Below, piece by piece: positions 19,563 to 30,185 of a stretch of 64,000 bases of DNA. The stretch is from Phoenix dactylifera (lineage: Eukaryota > Streptophyta > Magnoliopsida > Arecales > Arecaceae), in assembly GCF_009389715.1 (NCBI RefSeq), contig NC_052404.1:1170738-1234737 (forward strand), read 5' to 3'. The position numbers and the translations under genes were made by a program. How positions within the stretch are numbered: position 1 is the stretch's first letter; each line of letters begins with the position of its first letter. Under the pieces are notes generated by a model that made no database searches, had not been told where the DNA came from, and saw only the letters and a list, made by a program, of their open reading frames with translations.

Positions 19563-22500
19563 TTTTGAATGCCTCTTCCCTATCAAGCCAATTGTCTGCC
19601 GTTGAAACCTTGACTGGAAATAATTATGTGAGATGGAAATAAGACATAGAAATAGCACTGGGTCTCTTGGGTTTAGATTTTGCTTTGGAGGAGCAGCCTT
19701 CAAAACCAACAGATAAGAGCATTATCGAATACAAGGCTGAGTATATCAAATGGGAAAGAAATAACAGGCTATGTTTGAAGATTATCAAGCGTTCCCTATC
19801 TGATTCCATTATGGGTGCTATACCGGACCACGATAATGCTAAGAATTTTTTGGATGCTATAGGACAGCGATTTGTTGAATCCGATAAGGCTGAGACTGGG
19901 GACCTAATGGATAAATTTATGAATATGAAATATGATGGTGTTTGTGGGGTTAGGGAGTATATCATGAAAATGCTGCACATAAGTTCTAAATTGGAAGCCC
20001 TCAAAGTTCCCATTGCAGAGCCTTTTCTTATCTATCATATTCTTAATAGCCTTTCTAGCCAATTTAATCAGCTTAAAGTTGCTTATAATGCCCAGCGTGA
20101 CAAATGGGATTTGAATGATTTGATTGCTGTGTGTGCCCAAGAGGAGTATAGAATACGTCGTGAGACCGTTGAAACTGTACAACTGACCCATCAGCCTTCT
20201 CAAAACAAGAGGTCTTCTCATAATCGTAAGGGCAAGTTCCATAAGGGCAACAAACCTCACTACAATCAGCAGAACAAAGGGTCTGGTGGGCAGACTTCTG
20301 GTGGTCCTAAAGGAATTATGAAGAAGAATGACAAATGTAAATTCTGCAAAAAGAAGGATCATTGGCAGAAGGATTGCTTTAAGTTTAAGGCTTGGTTGGA
20401 CAAGAAGAAGACTTCATCAGGTATCTCCTTGGCTTTGGTTTGTTTTGAGTCTTATTTGGTAGACGTACCTTTAAATTCTTGGTGGATAGACTCTGGTGCA
20501 AGTATTCATATCACTAATTCCTTACAGGGATTAATAAGGAGACGGAGGCCAAGTGAGAATGAAGTGAACCTATGCGTTGGAAATGGAGTTCAAGTTAAAG
20601 TTGAGTTTATAGGAGCAGTGAAGTTATCCTTGAGGTCTGGTTTTTCTCTTATTTTGAAAAATATATTTTTTGTACCGACGATGAGACGGAATTTAATTTC
20701 TGTGTCAAAGCTTGATCAGTCTGGATTTTCTTTTAAATTTAGTAATGGAATGATTGAACTATTTTATGACTCTCGTATGGTTGGACATGGCATTTTGTGT
20801 GATGGTTTGTACAAATTGAATTTGGCTCCAGTTGATGAAGTCTCTTGTGTTACTAAAGTTGGAAAGAAAAGGGCTTTAATTAGTGAATCATCCTCTATAT
20901 TATGGCATAAGCGTTTAGGGCACATTTCAAGAGAGCAAATGGAGAGATTGATGAAAGTTGAGATTCTACCCTCTCTGAATTTTTCGGACTTTGACACTTG
21001 CATAGATTGCATAAGGGGAAAGCTGACTAAAACTACAAGAAAGGGATCCACTAGAAGCGATGGTCTTTTGGATCTAATTCACACCGATATTAGTAGACCG
21101 TTACCTTCTACTATATGTGGGAACAAATATTTCATAACCTTCATTGATGATTTCTCGCGTTATGGTTATGTTTACTTAATTAATGATAAATCCCTCGCTC
21201 TTGAAAAATTCAAGATATTTAAAATGGAAGTTGAAAAACAATATGGGAAAAGTATTAAAGTTGTGAGATCTGACCGTGGTGGTGAATACTATGGTAAGTA
21301 TGATGAGTCTGGTCAGAACATGGGTGATTTTGCAAGATTTTTACAGCAAAGTGGGATAGTCCCTCAATACACAATGCCAGAAATACCTGAGCAAAATGGT
21401 GTTTCTGAAAGGCGTAATCGGACTCTAAAGGATATGGTCAAGAGTATGATAAGTAGAACAAATTTACCAGAATTCTTATGGGGTGAAGCATTGAAATCTG
21501 CCATTTACATTCTGAACAGGGTTCCTAGTAAAGCTGTTGAGAAAACTCCTTTTGAATTGTGGACAGGTCGTAAACCCAGTTTAGCCCATTTTAAAGTTTG
21601 GGGCTGCCCAGCTGAGGTTAGAATTTATAATCCTTATGAAAAGAAATTAGACCCCAAATCCACACCTGGTTTTTTCATTGGGTATCCAGATAGATCAAAA
21701 GGCTATAAGTTCTATTGTCCTAATCGTGGCACCAGAATTGGTGAATCCATTACGGCAAATTTTTTAGAAAATGATGTTGGTAATAGTGAGAGCTCCGTGT
21801 TAAATAAAATTTTTGCTGAAGCGGATCAAGTTGTGGTTCTGATTCCTGTTGTACAAGAAAAAGTTATTTCTCAGCCAATTACAACAGTTAATGAAGAATC
21901 TGAGCATCAAGAAGAACTTCACATTCCTCCTCCAACACCAGTAGAGTCATTTTCTAAACCACAAGTTAGGAGATCACAAAGGAAAAAAAGGTCTGCCTTA
22001 CCTAATGACTATATTGTCTACTTACTAGAGAGTGATTTTAATATTGGGCATAATATTGATCCTGTTTCTTTTAATGAAGCATTAACAATGACTCAGATAA
22101 ATGGCTGAATGCCATGGAAGATGAAATGCTTTCTATGAAGAGAAATAGAGTTTGGGAACTTGTTGAACTTCCACCACATGTTAAGGCCATAGGTTGCAAA
22201 TGGGTTTACAAATCCAAGTTAGACTCAAAAGTGGATGTTGAACGACAAAAGGCTAGACTGGTTGCCAAAGGGTTCACTCAGCGAGAGGGCATTGACTATA
22301 ATGAGACTTTTTCATCGGTTTCATCCAAGAATTCCTTTAGAATTATCATGACACTTGTAGCACACTATAATTTGGAGCTTCATCAAATGGATGTTAAGAC
22401 AGCGTTTTTAAATGGAGATCTCTATGAAGAAGTTTACATAAGGCAACCTGAAGGTTTTGTCGTAGAGGAAAAGAAAAATTTGGTGTGTAAGTTGAACAAA

Positions 22501-23637
22501 TCCATATATGGGCTCAAGCAAGCATCCCGACAATGGTATTTAAAATTTGATGAAGTTGTGACTTCTCTTGGTTTTGTTGAAAATACAGTGGACCAATGCA
22601 TTTATCTCAAGATCAGTGGGAGAAAATTTATTTTTCTTGTTTTGTATGTGGATGATATTTTACTTGCCAGCAGTGACCTAGGGTTACTTCATGAGACAAA
22701 AAAAATGTTATCTGCTAATTTTGAAATAAAAGATCTTGGAGAAGCTTCCTTTGTACTTGGAATTGAGATACAGCGTGATAGAGACCGTGGCTTGTTGGGA
22801 CTTTCACAGAAGACATACATACGACGCATTCTAGAGAGGTTCAATATGCAAAACTGTGCACCTGGTGATGTACCTATAGTAAAAGGGGATAAGTTTAGCA
22901 AAGCCCAGTGTCCAAGAAATGAACTTGAAAGAGAATCTTTGAAGAACATACCCTATGCAAGTGCTGTAGAGAGCTTGATGTATGCTCAAGTTTGCACTAG
23001 ACCTGACATAGCCTATGCAGTAAGCGTCCTTAGTATATTTCAATCGAATCCAGGACAAGAGCATTGGAAAGCAGCTAAGAAAGTTATGAGATATTTGAAA
23101 AAGACTGAAGGTTATATGCTTACCTTTCAGCGTACAGATCATCTTGAGGTGGTAGGCTACTCAGATTCTGATTTTGCAGGATGTCAAGATGATTTGAAGT
23201 CAACTTCAGGTTATGTTTTTATGATGGCTGGTGGTGCTATTTCTTGGAAAAGCGTTAAGCAAACTCTAGTGGCTTCTTCTACTATGCAGGCTGAATTTGT
23301 GGCATGTTATGGAGCTACGGTCTAAGCCATTTGGTTAAGAAATTTTATTTCTGGACTGAAAGTAGTTGATTCCATCTCGAGACCAATTACCATCTACTGT
23401 GATAATAGTGCAGCGGTGTTCTTTTCAAAGAATAACAAGAGTTCTGGTGGCTCTAAGCATATAGACATCAAGTACTTGGTAGTTAGAGATAAAGTTAAAG
23501 AAGGGCAGACAAAAATAGAGCATATAAATACAGAGGTAATGATTGCAGACCCATTGACTAAAGGACTCGCACTGAAAGTCTTTAAGACACATATTGCCAA
23601 TATGGGCATTGTGGAAACTTTTGATATTTTGGGTTAG
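19563..23637 (+). pseudogene. Copia gag-pol polyprotein, inactivated by two stops and one frameshift
   Basis: Domains in order: gag (ETLTGNNYVRWK, then the UBN2-type body), zinc knuckle [14 protein letters not shown] (about 20336-20377), aspartic protease [10 protein letters not shown] (about 20480), GAG-pre-integrase [14 protein letters not shown], integrase with DDE residues in HTDIS (about 21080), RSDRGGEYY (about 21270) and [12 protein letters not shown] (about 21390), RT with HQMDVKTAFLNGDLYEE and LYVDDILLAS (about 22645), and RNase H with YSDSDFAGC and ending at KHIDIKYLVVRD...VETFDILG (TAG 23635). Lesions: TAA at 19640-19642 (normally a glutamine codon after RWK), a one-base frameshift near 22090-22100, and TAA at 23323-23325 before AIWLRNF, where glutamine is usual. 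Catalytic motifs themselves are intact. Not autonomous. Confidence 0.95.
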
Positions 23638-24232
23638 TGGGAGTTATTTATGTAAAAAAACTATGTTTTGGCTTGATCCTCTTTACGAGGTACGTAGGCA
23701 ACCCATATGCTTTGGGTACAGCCTCTTTCTATAATAATAATATTTATCTTTCTATTTATAATTCTGTATTTTGTGCACAGAAATTATAATTATGTTTGAG
23801 CATGCATTTCACATATATCTTTAATTATGATATCATTTTGATCTCGAGATATAATGCATAAAGACATGATGTGAGTCTCTTTTGAGACATGTGGCTTCTT
23901 TGGAAGCATTTATGATGACCGATATAAATTAGCACATCTTTGATCACATTTTGGTGCTAAGTTCATACTACATACTACCACATTGGTTGGAGGATGGGGT
24001 CCATGTCGATAAGGATGTTAGCATTTGTAGCTATGGAGTGGTCTTACATCGATTAAATGGTGTAACGACTTCCATGCTCAATGTTGATGTTCTTGTTGGA
24101 CCGGATCATGTATCCAAGGTGATTATCATTTGAGCTATATGTGTGGCCACTTTTGTAGTCTAACCCGAGAGTCGTTTTCAAAACAAAGTTTTTAAATTAA
24201 TATGACAATCCGTGTTCGCCCAAGTGGGAGAA
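23638..24232 (+). other. 3' non-coding region and polypurine tract of the copia element
   Basis: No ORF of interest. The last 12 bases, CAAGTGGGAGAA (24221-24232), are the polypurine tract abutting the 3' LTR. Confidence 0.8.
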
Positions 24233-24704
24233 TGTTAGAATAATTTCAAAATATGGGCTTACACTGATTGCGTATTATTGTTTTATAAAATGGGTTAGAC
24301 GTATGGCTCAGAATGGTACTATGATTAAGCCCAATATGATGTGTGATCATTTTGTTTTATGGGCTTTGGTGCACCTTGGATGTATAGGATTGAGTCCTAT
24401 TTATTGTGGTACTTTTGGTATATAGGCCAGAAAACCCAATTAGGGTTTTGGAGCCTTTAATGGGAAGGCTCCTCTATGTTTCCTATATATAGGCTAGGTC
24501 CCCCTCTCCTCTCCATATGGTTGATAGCTTGCCCCATTGACGGCTATCTTTTGTGAGGAGCAAGGAAGGGAAGATCCAGCCGCTATTATTTCAGGTGATT
24601 GAGGAACGTATTCAATATGTCTTCCGCAGGTATATCTCTTAAACTTGAATACGGTATTATTTGTGATTCTAAATCTTAGCATGTTATTATTTTTACAATT
24701 AACA
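24233..24704 (+). repeat. 3' LTR of the copia element
   Basis: 472 bp, same length as the 5' LTR, differing at about eight positions, mostly transitions. Followed by the target duplication CCAGA. Confidence 0.96.
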
Positions 24705-24709
24705 CCAGA

Positions 24710-25040
24710 TCCTCCTCTCCGAGGGTCCCTCCGCCCATATCCAGAGCGTGGTGGATGCGATCGGGCGGATAGTGAGGAGAAAGGGGTTGGGGAGCCTGTG
24801 ACGGGGGTCGATGCTGACGGTGAACCGGCCGATGATCGTGACGGTGTTGCAGCTGGAGATGTACGACCAGGCAAAGGAAGCGAGCTTGGCGCGTGGGATC
24901 AAGGAGGACGGATTGGGGACGCACCAAAAGGCGAGCTTCGCCGTCGAGCTGGTGGCGGCGATGGCGTCGAACCCGATGGATGTGGTGAATACGAGGGTGA
25001 TGAACATGAACGTGGTCCCCATGCCAGCCCCTCCTTGATA
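24710..25040 (+). pseudogene. Mitochondrial dicarboxylate carrier, 3' fragment with internal deletion and nonsense mutation
   Basis: The frame from 17328 resumes exactly after one copy of CCAGA: ILLSEGPSA, then HIQSVVDAIGRIVRR. In intact DIC proteins these blocks are separated by about a third of the protein, including the second carrier signature, so an internal deletion precedes or accompanied capture. A TGA at 24799-24801 replaces the Trp of the usual LW-RG motif. The reading continues SMLTVNRPMIVTVLQL, YDQAKEASLARGI, DGLGTHQKASFAVEL and ASNPMDVVNTRVMNM (third carrier signature PMDVVNTR), and ends at a TGA after MPAPP. The last transmembrane helix is missing. Confidence 0.88.
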
Positions 25041-25194
25041 GGTGCTTCGCCACTCAACGCTCGATCCTTCTCCTTTGCCTCTCTAGCTGCGACGATATCA
25101 ACTCCAACATCCACCCCTTCTTCAAGTCGTCCTTCGAATCGAAAACAACAGCCGCAATAGCAGCAGCAGCATCCAAGGACGCCGAGGTTTTTTA
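25041..25194 (+). other. Unassigned fragment inside the hAT-like element
   Basis: GC-richer than spacer and with coding-like composition (one frame reads CDDINSNIHPFFKSSFES), ending with a CAG/GCA triplet run. It is not dicarboxylate carrier. Possibly a second captured gene piece; not recognised. Confidence 0.35.
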
Positions 25195-25482
25195 ATGAAA
25201 GTAGGATTTGTGATGGACCCGACCTAGACCCAGGCCCGAACTCGACCTGACGCGGATGCAACCCAGAACTGACCCGACCCAAACCCGAATTTTTGGGTCG
25301 GGTTTGGGCTATACATAGACCCAACCCGATCTGAATGACCCGTTGGGTCAAAAATTATAGCTATAGATTCAACTCGATCTGATCTTCAATTGGGTCGGGT
25401 CTGGGTCCAAAATTAGGACCCGAACAAGAGACTGGGTCGGGTCGGGGTCACTCAAGACCCAACCCAACCCATTTGCACCCCC
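25195..25482. repeat. Right terminal region of the hAT-like element
   Basis: Dense GACCCGACC and GGGTCGGGT repeats in both orientations, ending AACCCATTTGCACCCCC at 25482, the inverted counterpart of the left terminus at 16761. Confidence 0.7.
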
Positions 25483-26895
25483 GTCCAACCCAGTACAGGG
25501 CAGATGACTCATGTTATAGTTCGAGAAGCACTAGATCCACCCTGCTGTGAAAAAGGCCCTATCGATCCTCTTCTAAACCCTCGCTCGACTCTGGCGGTTG
25601 TTGCACCATGTGAACTTCGGCCCGATGAACCCAAGGTCCACCAAACCATTAGCGACAATGAAGTCTTGAAATTCTCTGATCTCAGCTTTGCCGAAGAATG
25701 GCCCGCTTTCCATTTCTTCTGTGGCCCATTAATACAATTGAACTGACCTACCACCATGGTGGGGATGCCTTGTTGCACCATACAGGCCACCTCACTCTAT
25801 AGCCACCGGCTCTTCCTATAGTCAATGCTAGTATAGACTGCTGAAAAAAATCAAGGACTACCATTGCTTTCAAAAATTACCATGATGACTTGTTGATTAC
25901 ATCTATAGAAAATGTCAAAATTGGCAAAACCCAATTTCCACACCTCCACTGTACCCTTGGACGAGCCTCGAGACTCAATTGCCTAGAAGCCCCAGGATGG
26001 AGGAAATTGCTCGCTGAAGGCTTCGACATGACAATCTTGTCTCCAAAAAGACATACACATCCGGCTCATTCAACTGCACTAACCTTCGCAGCCCCTCTAC
26101 AATTCTAGAACAACAATTTCATATTGGTGAAGAAGAATCCTCCAGCTGACCGCCACCCTCACCCTCGGTCGCCTTGCCGACCCTCATATTGCTCGCACCG
26201 GCCACTGCACCTTCCTAAACCTCATCACCATTGCTTGGGTACTGAAGCCCGACCGCCAAGGCCACCTTAAGCTGCTAGACATCTTGGGCGCGATCACCGG
26301 CCACCTCCTCTTGGACCACCAATTCTGGTCCAACTAACTATGACCCCAGTCTGTCACCCTAGTCTCGGAGGCCGACCACCGAGGCCACTTCGCACTGTGG
26401 GTAGCTTCGGCGTGGTCGCCATCCACCTCCTCCTAGGCTGGCACCACCAGTCCAACCGGCTCTACCATTGCCACCTCTCTGATTGTTGACGACATCCCAA
26501 ATCCCATCGCCACCACATCGCTCCTCTGCTGCCGCCCCTGCACTCTAGGTCCCCAGTCCTCCCAACTACCGCCACCAGGTCCGTTCCACCTCCAGTCTCA
26601 GTGGTGCTCGACATCTCTAGCATGGAAGTCGCTGCTAGAGCCAGAGGAGCACAATGGTGTAGATTGGACTTGTTCCTTGGGGAAGAAGGCATAGTCTTCG
26701 AAGGGGTTGTCATAGCCCTACCTTGAGTCGAATCAAACACCTCATGATCCGCTTTAGACTGGTACGAGGGCCAGCTTCTAGCCCGCTTAAGCTGGCCCAC
26801 GCCGGAGCCTACCTCAACCATCTCCACATCCACAGCGCTCGGCCCACTAGCCCGCCCTATATTGCTACTCCTTTGGGCCTGGCCTAAGACCCTAC
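25483..26895 (-). pseudogene. LINE segment 2: end of ORF1 and endonuclease half of ORF2
   Basis: Minus strand. The ORF2 start appears as ATG at 26122 followed by KLLF*NCRGAAK (the usual LxWNCRGA motif with Trp changed to TAG). Then come LNEPDVYVFLETRLS (catalytic Glu region of the AP-type endonuclease), FSAVYTSIDYRKSR, VVGQFNCI (normally GDFNCI, so a catalytic Asp is lost) and WTLGSSGRSSHGATTARVERGFRRGSIGPF (the FTWCNNR-RVWERLDRA region). A deletion removes some codons after NCRGAAK. Above 26130 lies a low-complexity ORF1 C-terminal region (QLKRARSWPSYQSK). The segment is bounded by the hAT-like element and by the Athila insertion at 26896. Confidence 0.8.
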
Positions 26896-28676
26896 TGGTG
26901 CTTTCGAAAAATTATTCTCCCATGCAGGAGAATCGCACAAGTAGTATAACTCGGAAGTCCGAGGTCGATTCCTCAGGGAACGATCTATGGGTTATTAGCT
27001 TAATTTCAGATTAATTGATTCAATAAACTTGTGGATTAAGATGATGGTTTGCAAATAGAAAATAAACCAGTAAATAGAGAATCGAAGTTTGGATAGATTA
27101 AGATGGTGTAGGGATCCAGAATCTCCTTTAATAATATCAAGTTCATGCGATAAATTCTATGATTCTTTTGTTTTCTTTTAAACATTATAAGCAGATAAAA
27201 TTTAATTATTGAGTATGTTCTTGATAACATGAATTCTCTTTTTAAGCATTCAACGTGCCTTAGAACGTCTATGATGAATCAAATAATTGAGGAAAACATG
27301 TATCAATAAGCATAAATCATAAAAGAATTTTCAACATATAAGAATCATAACATAATCAAAAGATAGATCGTACAAAGCAAAAGATTAGAATTTACATCAT
27401 GAACTTGGTACACCAAAGGATCTTCCTTCACCCATCACCAAGGACTTTAGTTCATCATCTTCCTCTCTCTTTCTCACTCTTTTTTTTTTTAATAACAGAA
27501 ACAGGGCATCCCCTGTTTCTCTCTACACTTTTTTTTTCCTTCCACTACAGCAGCCCGACTCCACTCTTCTTCCTTCCCTGTTTTTGTGGGAACCCCCTGG
27601 ACGAGAACTCCTCCCTTTATATAGATCGCCCCCACCCCGGCGATGGATTCCCTGATTCTGCGTGGAGAGGAGGAGGAATGGGTGCCTGGGATTGTGCGCG
27701 GGAGACTGAGAAGGCGGAAGAGGCGGACACGGAGGGGAGCTGAGAATGCATCGCGTGAACACTGAGATTGGATCTCCGAGAGCTGGCCGTGGGATTGCTG
27801 GGCGGATCACGGAGGAGGGGGTCGGTGGCTCCTTGATGGCGAGAAACGGGAGAGGATGATGCGGCGGGATCACTGGGATTGGATCTCCGAACGGCCGCGT
27901 GCTGCTGGATGCGGGATGCTGAGAATCTGATCCAAAGAAGCTGGGATGCTGGAACGGAGGAGGCGAATGGCGCCGAGATGCTCACGATCGTTGGAACGGA
28001 GGAGAAAGCTGGGCGCTGATCACGGGACCTGCAGGAGGAGCGGACGGATGAAGCCGCGGATGCTGGAGGAGGCTGATCGCGGGCTGCAATCACGGACTCA
28101 TAAACTGGTTCTTTGCTGGGATGAGATGCGGAGGAGCTGGTAGAAGGGGGATCTCGGGAGGTTGCACGGACACGGGATTGCTGAAGAAGACTGCCGCGGG
28201 ATGCTGGGATGTGAGAAATCAGTGGAGGAGGCAAATGGCGTTGATCGCGGGCGGATGAAGAGGAGGCAGACGGGTTGCTGGGAGGTGATGAAACACGTGA
28301 AATGTGAGGAAGACGCACGGATGGTGCTGAGATTTGGGATGAGTGAGATTTGGAAAATCCACACACGGGAGAAGAGAATGGGTTGCATGAGGGCTCTATC
28401 GGGATGAGATGCACAGGCTGCTGGCTGCTGGGATTTGGTTGCTGTGAACTGGACGACTAAACCTAGCCTCTTTCTAGTGTGCAGCTGGGTTGACTCATAC
28501 GGTTGGCTGGTCATCCGTGGTGATGCATCTTTTTGGACCTAATGCGTATTTTTTTCTTTGATTTACGATCACCTGCACCCCACAAAAATATAATATTAAT
28601 GCAACACTTTTATCATTATTTATTAGCAATAATATAATTTAAGTTGCGTGTAGATCGCACTTTTATGCTCTCATCA
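26896..28676 (-). repeat. 3' LTR of the Athila element
   Basis: TG...CA on the element strand (TGATGAGAGC ... AAAGCACCA). A minus-strand TATA box TATATAAAG lies at about 27616-27624. An open 265-codon stretch (28414-27617) lies upstream of that TATA box, in U3. Confidence 0.95.
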
Positions 28677-28769
28677 CACCCCCGAACTAGCTTATTGCTA
28701 GTCTCTAGCAATTAACGAGCAAACGATAAAATGAGGGCACAAAAAAATGTGGTCTAACCTATGACTTTG

Positions 28770-28811
<42 letters not shown>

Positions 28812-30185
28812 GAAGCTGAAGATACAAAACTAAGATACGTACCCATTTTCGTAGGGCATTACGGTTGCACTTATCACGTGCAACAAGCTGTTAAACCCCT
28901 AGGTTATCCTAGTGGACGAGTGTTGTCTCGTTAGGGTTTTCAGGGATGTTACCCACAAACATCATGAATGATATGACATGAGATTCTAAAAATATGACAT
29001 AAAGCCTAAGCTAATACACATGTAATTAATTAATATATATTTTCAAGCACGGCAACTTTGAAAGTAAGGAAAATATGAAAGTGTAGTGTGCATAAAATAG
29101 TATGACTTTCTCAGAGTACTAATACCTCCACCACAACATGGTACCGCTTGAATTTTAGATGTACTACTCAAGTTCACAAGTGTTTACTACAGTTTATTAG
29201 AGCCTGATCCATCAAATTTTCGGAATATCTCATGTTGTCTAAAATTGTCAAGAATGGTTCGCATAAAAAGAAGGAGCTATCAATCCCAACTAAATATCCA
29301 AAGTACACAAAGGTCCAATACAATGGAGTCAAACCAGCCATTACCGCATGTCACTGGGTTCAGCCCGACCAACCCTATTCATGCTTATTATTTTTTTTTA
29401 AAACACATATGGTGATTGCAATAGTCCAACCCCCTTAGGCTCTAGCAAGGTCCATGTAGCGAGTTTTCGGCCAATGACTCCTGATCCAGTTAGCTCAAGG
29501 CATTAGGTGAAACATTCGTCGGGCTTAATTACTCGAACGAGACTACGCCACGAGGTTAGACTTGTCATCTCCTCATTTATTTATTTATTTATTTATTTAT
29601 TTTAAATTTTTTTTTCTTTTTTTTTCAAAATAGAGAAGGTAAACTGAACCATATAATGTGACTGCAATGTGATTATAGGTCAACCAAGGTCGGAACATAA
29701 GGCACTTAGATGATCTAGCCGGGGTATTCAACCTCTATCTTTATGTGAAAACTAAATCAAGAACCTTATAGTACGAACAAGGATACTCGTACTTCTTTTA
29801 CAGATATGGCTTAATAAAAATGCATTAAACAAATGTGAACTTCTGAGGCCTTCCTATAATCATTAAATACATGTGCGGGGATCTAATAATAGGTCTCTGA
29901 TCAGTCATAGTACGTATGTATTCCTTGCCTTAATAGTTGCACAAACTCAATATGAAAATACATGTGCATTTGCTTAGAAAAGAATACAAAAACAATTAAT
30001 TTTTTTTTGTGGCAAAATATTTTCCTTCCCCCAACTTAAACATTGCATTGTCCTCAATGTAATAGATACAAGAAAACAATATTGGAGAGAAGAGGAATAC
30101 CTTGAGCTGTTGATATCCAGAAAATAAGACCTACAAAACTAGAAAAATAATTCTAACTAATATACACATACCTTTGCCTTCATGT
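28677..30185 (-). other. 3' non-coding region of the Athila element
   Basis: Polypurine tract GTTCGGGGGTG on the minus strand (28687-28677) directly before the 3' LTR. Contains (TTA)n at 28771-28811, (ATTT)n at 29575-29604 and T-rich runs. No envelope-like ORF seen. Confidence 0.8.

Larger units (their letters stand above)
17530..24704 (+). mobile_element. Ty1/copia retrotransposon, complete structure, coding region dead
   Basis: Two 472-bp LTRs (17530-18001 and 24233-24704), TG...CA ends (TGTTAGAAT ... ACAATTAACA), a 5-bp target duplication CCAGA (17525-17529 and 24705-24709), a PBS after the 5' LTR and a purine tract CAAGTGGGAGAA before the 3' LTR. I count 8 differences between the LTRs (about 1.7%), so the insertion is fairly young. 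Domain order gag, protease, integrase, RT, RNase H confirms copia. It inserted into the captured carrier gene at 17529/24710. Confidence 0.97.
16761..25482. mobile_element. Composite hAT-like element carrying a captured carrier-gene fragment (Pack-hAT candidate), itself interrupted by a copia element
   Basis: The block starts AAGGCTGTAAATGGGTTGGGTT and ends AACCCAACCCATTTGCACCCCC, which are inverted repeats of each other (about 18 of 22 positions). Both ends carry subterminal GACCCGACCC/GGGTCGGG repeats. The flanks are GTCCGACT (16753-16760) and GTCCAACC (25483-25490), matching 6 of 8, as expected for a decayed hAT 8-bp duplication. Removing the block and one flank restores an uninterrupted LINE reading (…TG|SDHC…), independent proof that these are insertion borders. 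Subtracting the copia element leaves about 1.5 kb containing a 5' leader, a dicarboxylate-carrier pseudogene and an unassigned fragment. No transposase is encoded. Confidence 0.7.

Noticed and set aside
24494-25351. Several overlapping ORFs on both strands
   Set aside because: Shadows of the copia 3' LTR, the carrier pseudogene in other frames and the hAT terminal repeats.
28677-30185. An envelope-like gene in the Athila element
   Set aside because: Some Athila relatives have one downstream of pol, but this region has no reading frame of useful length on the element strand.
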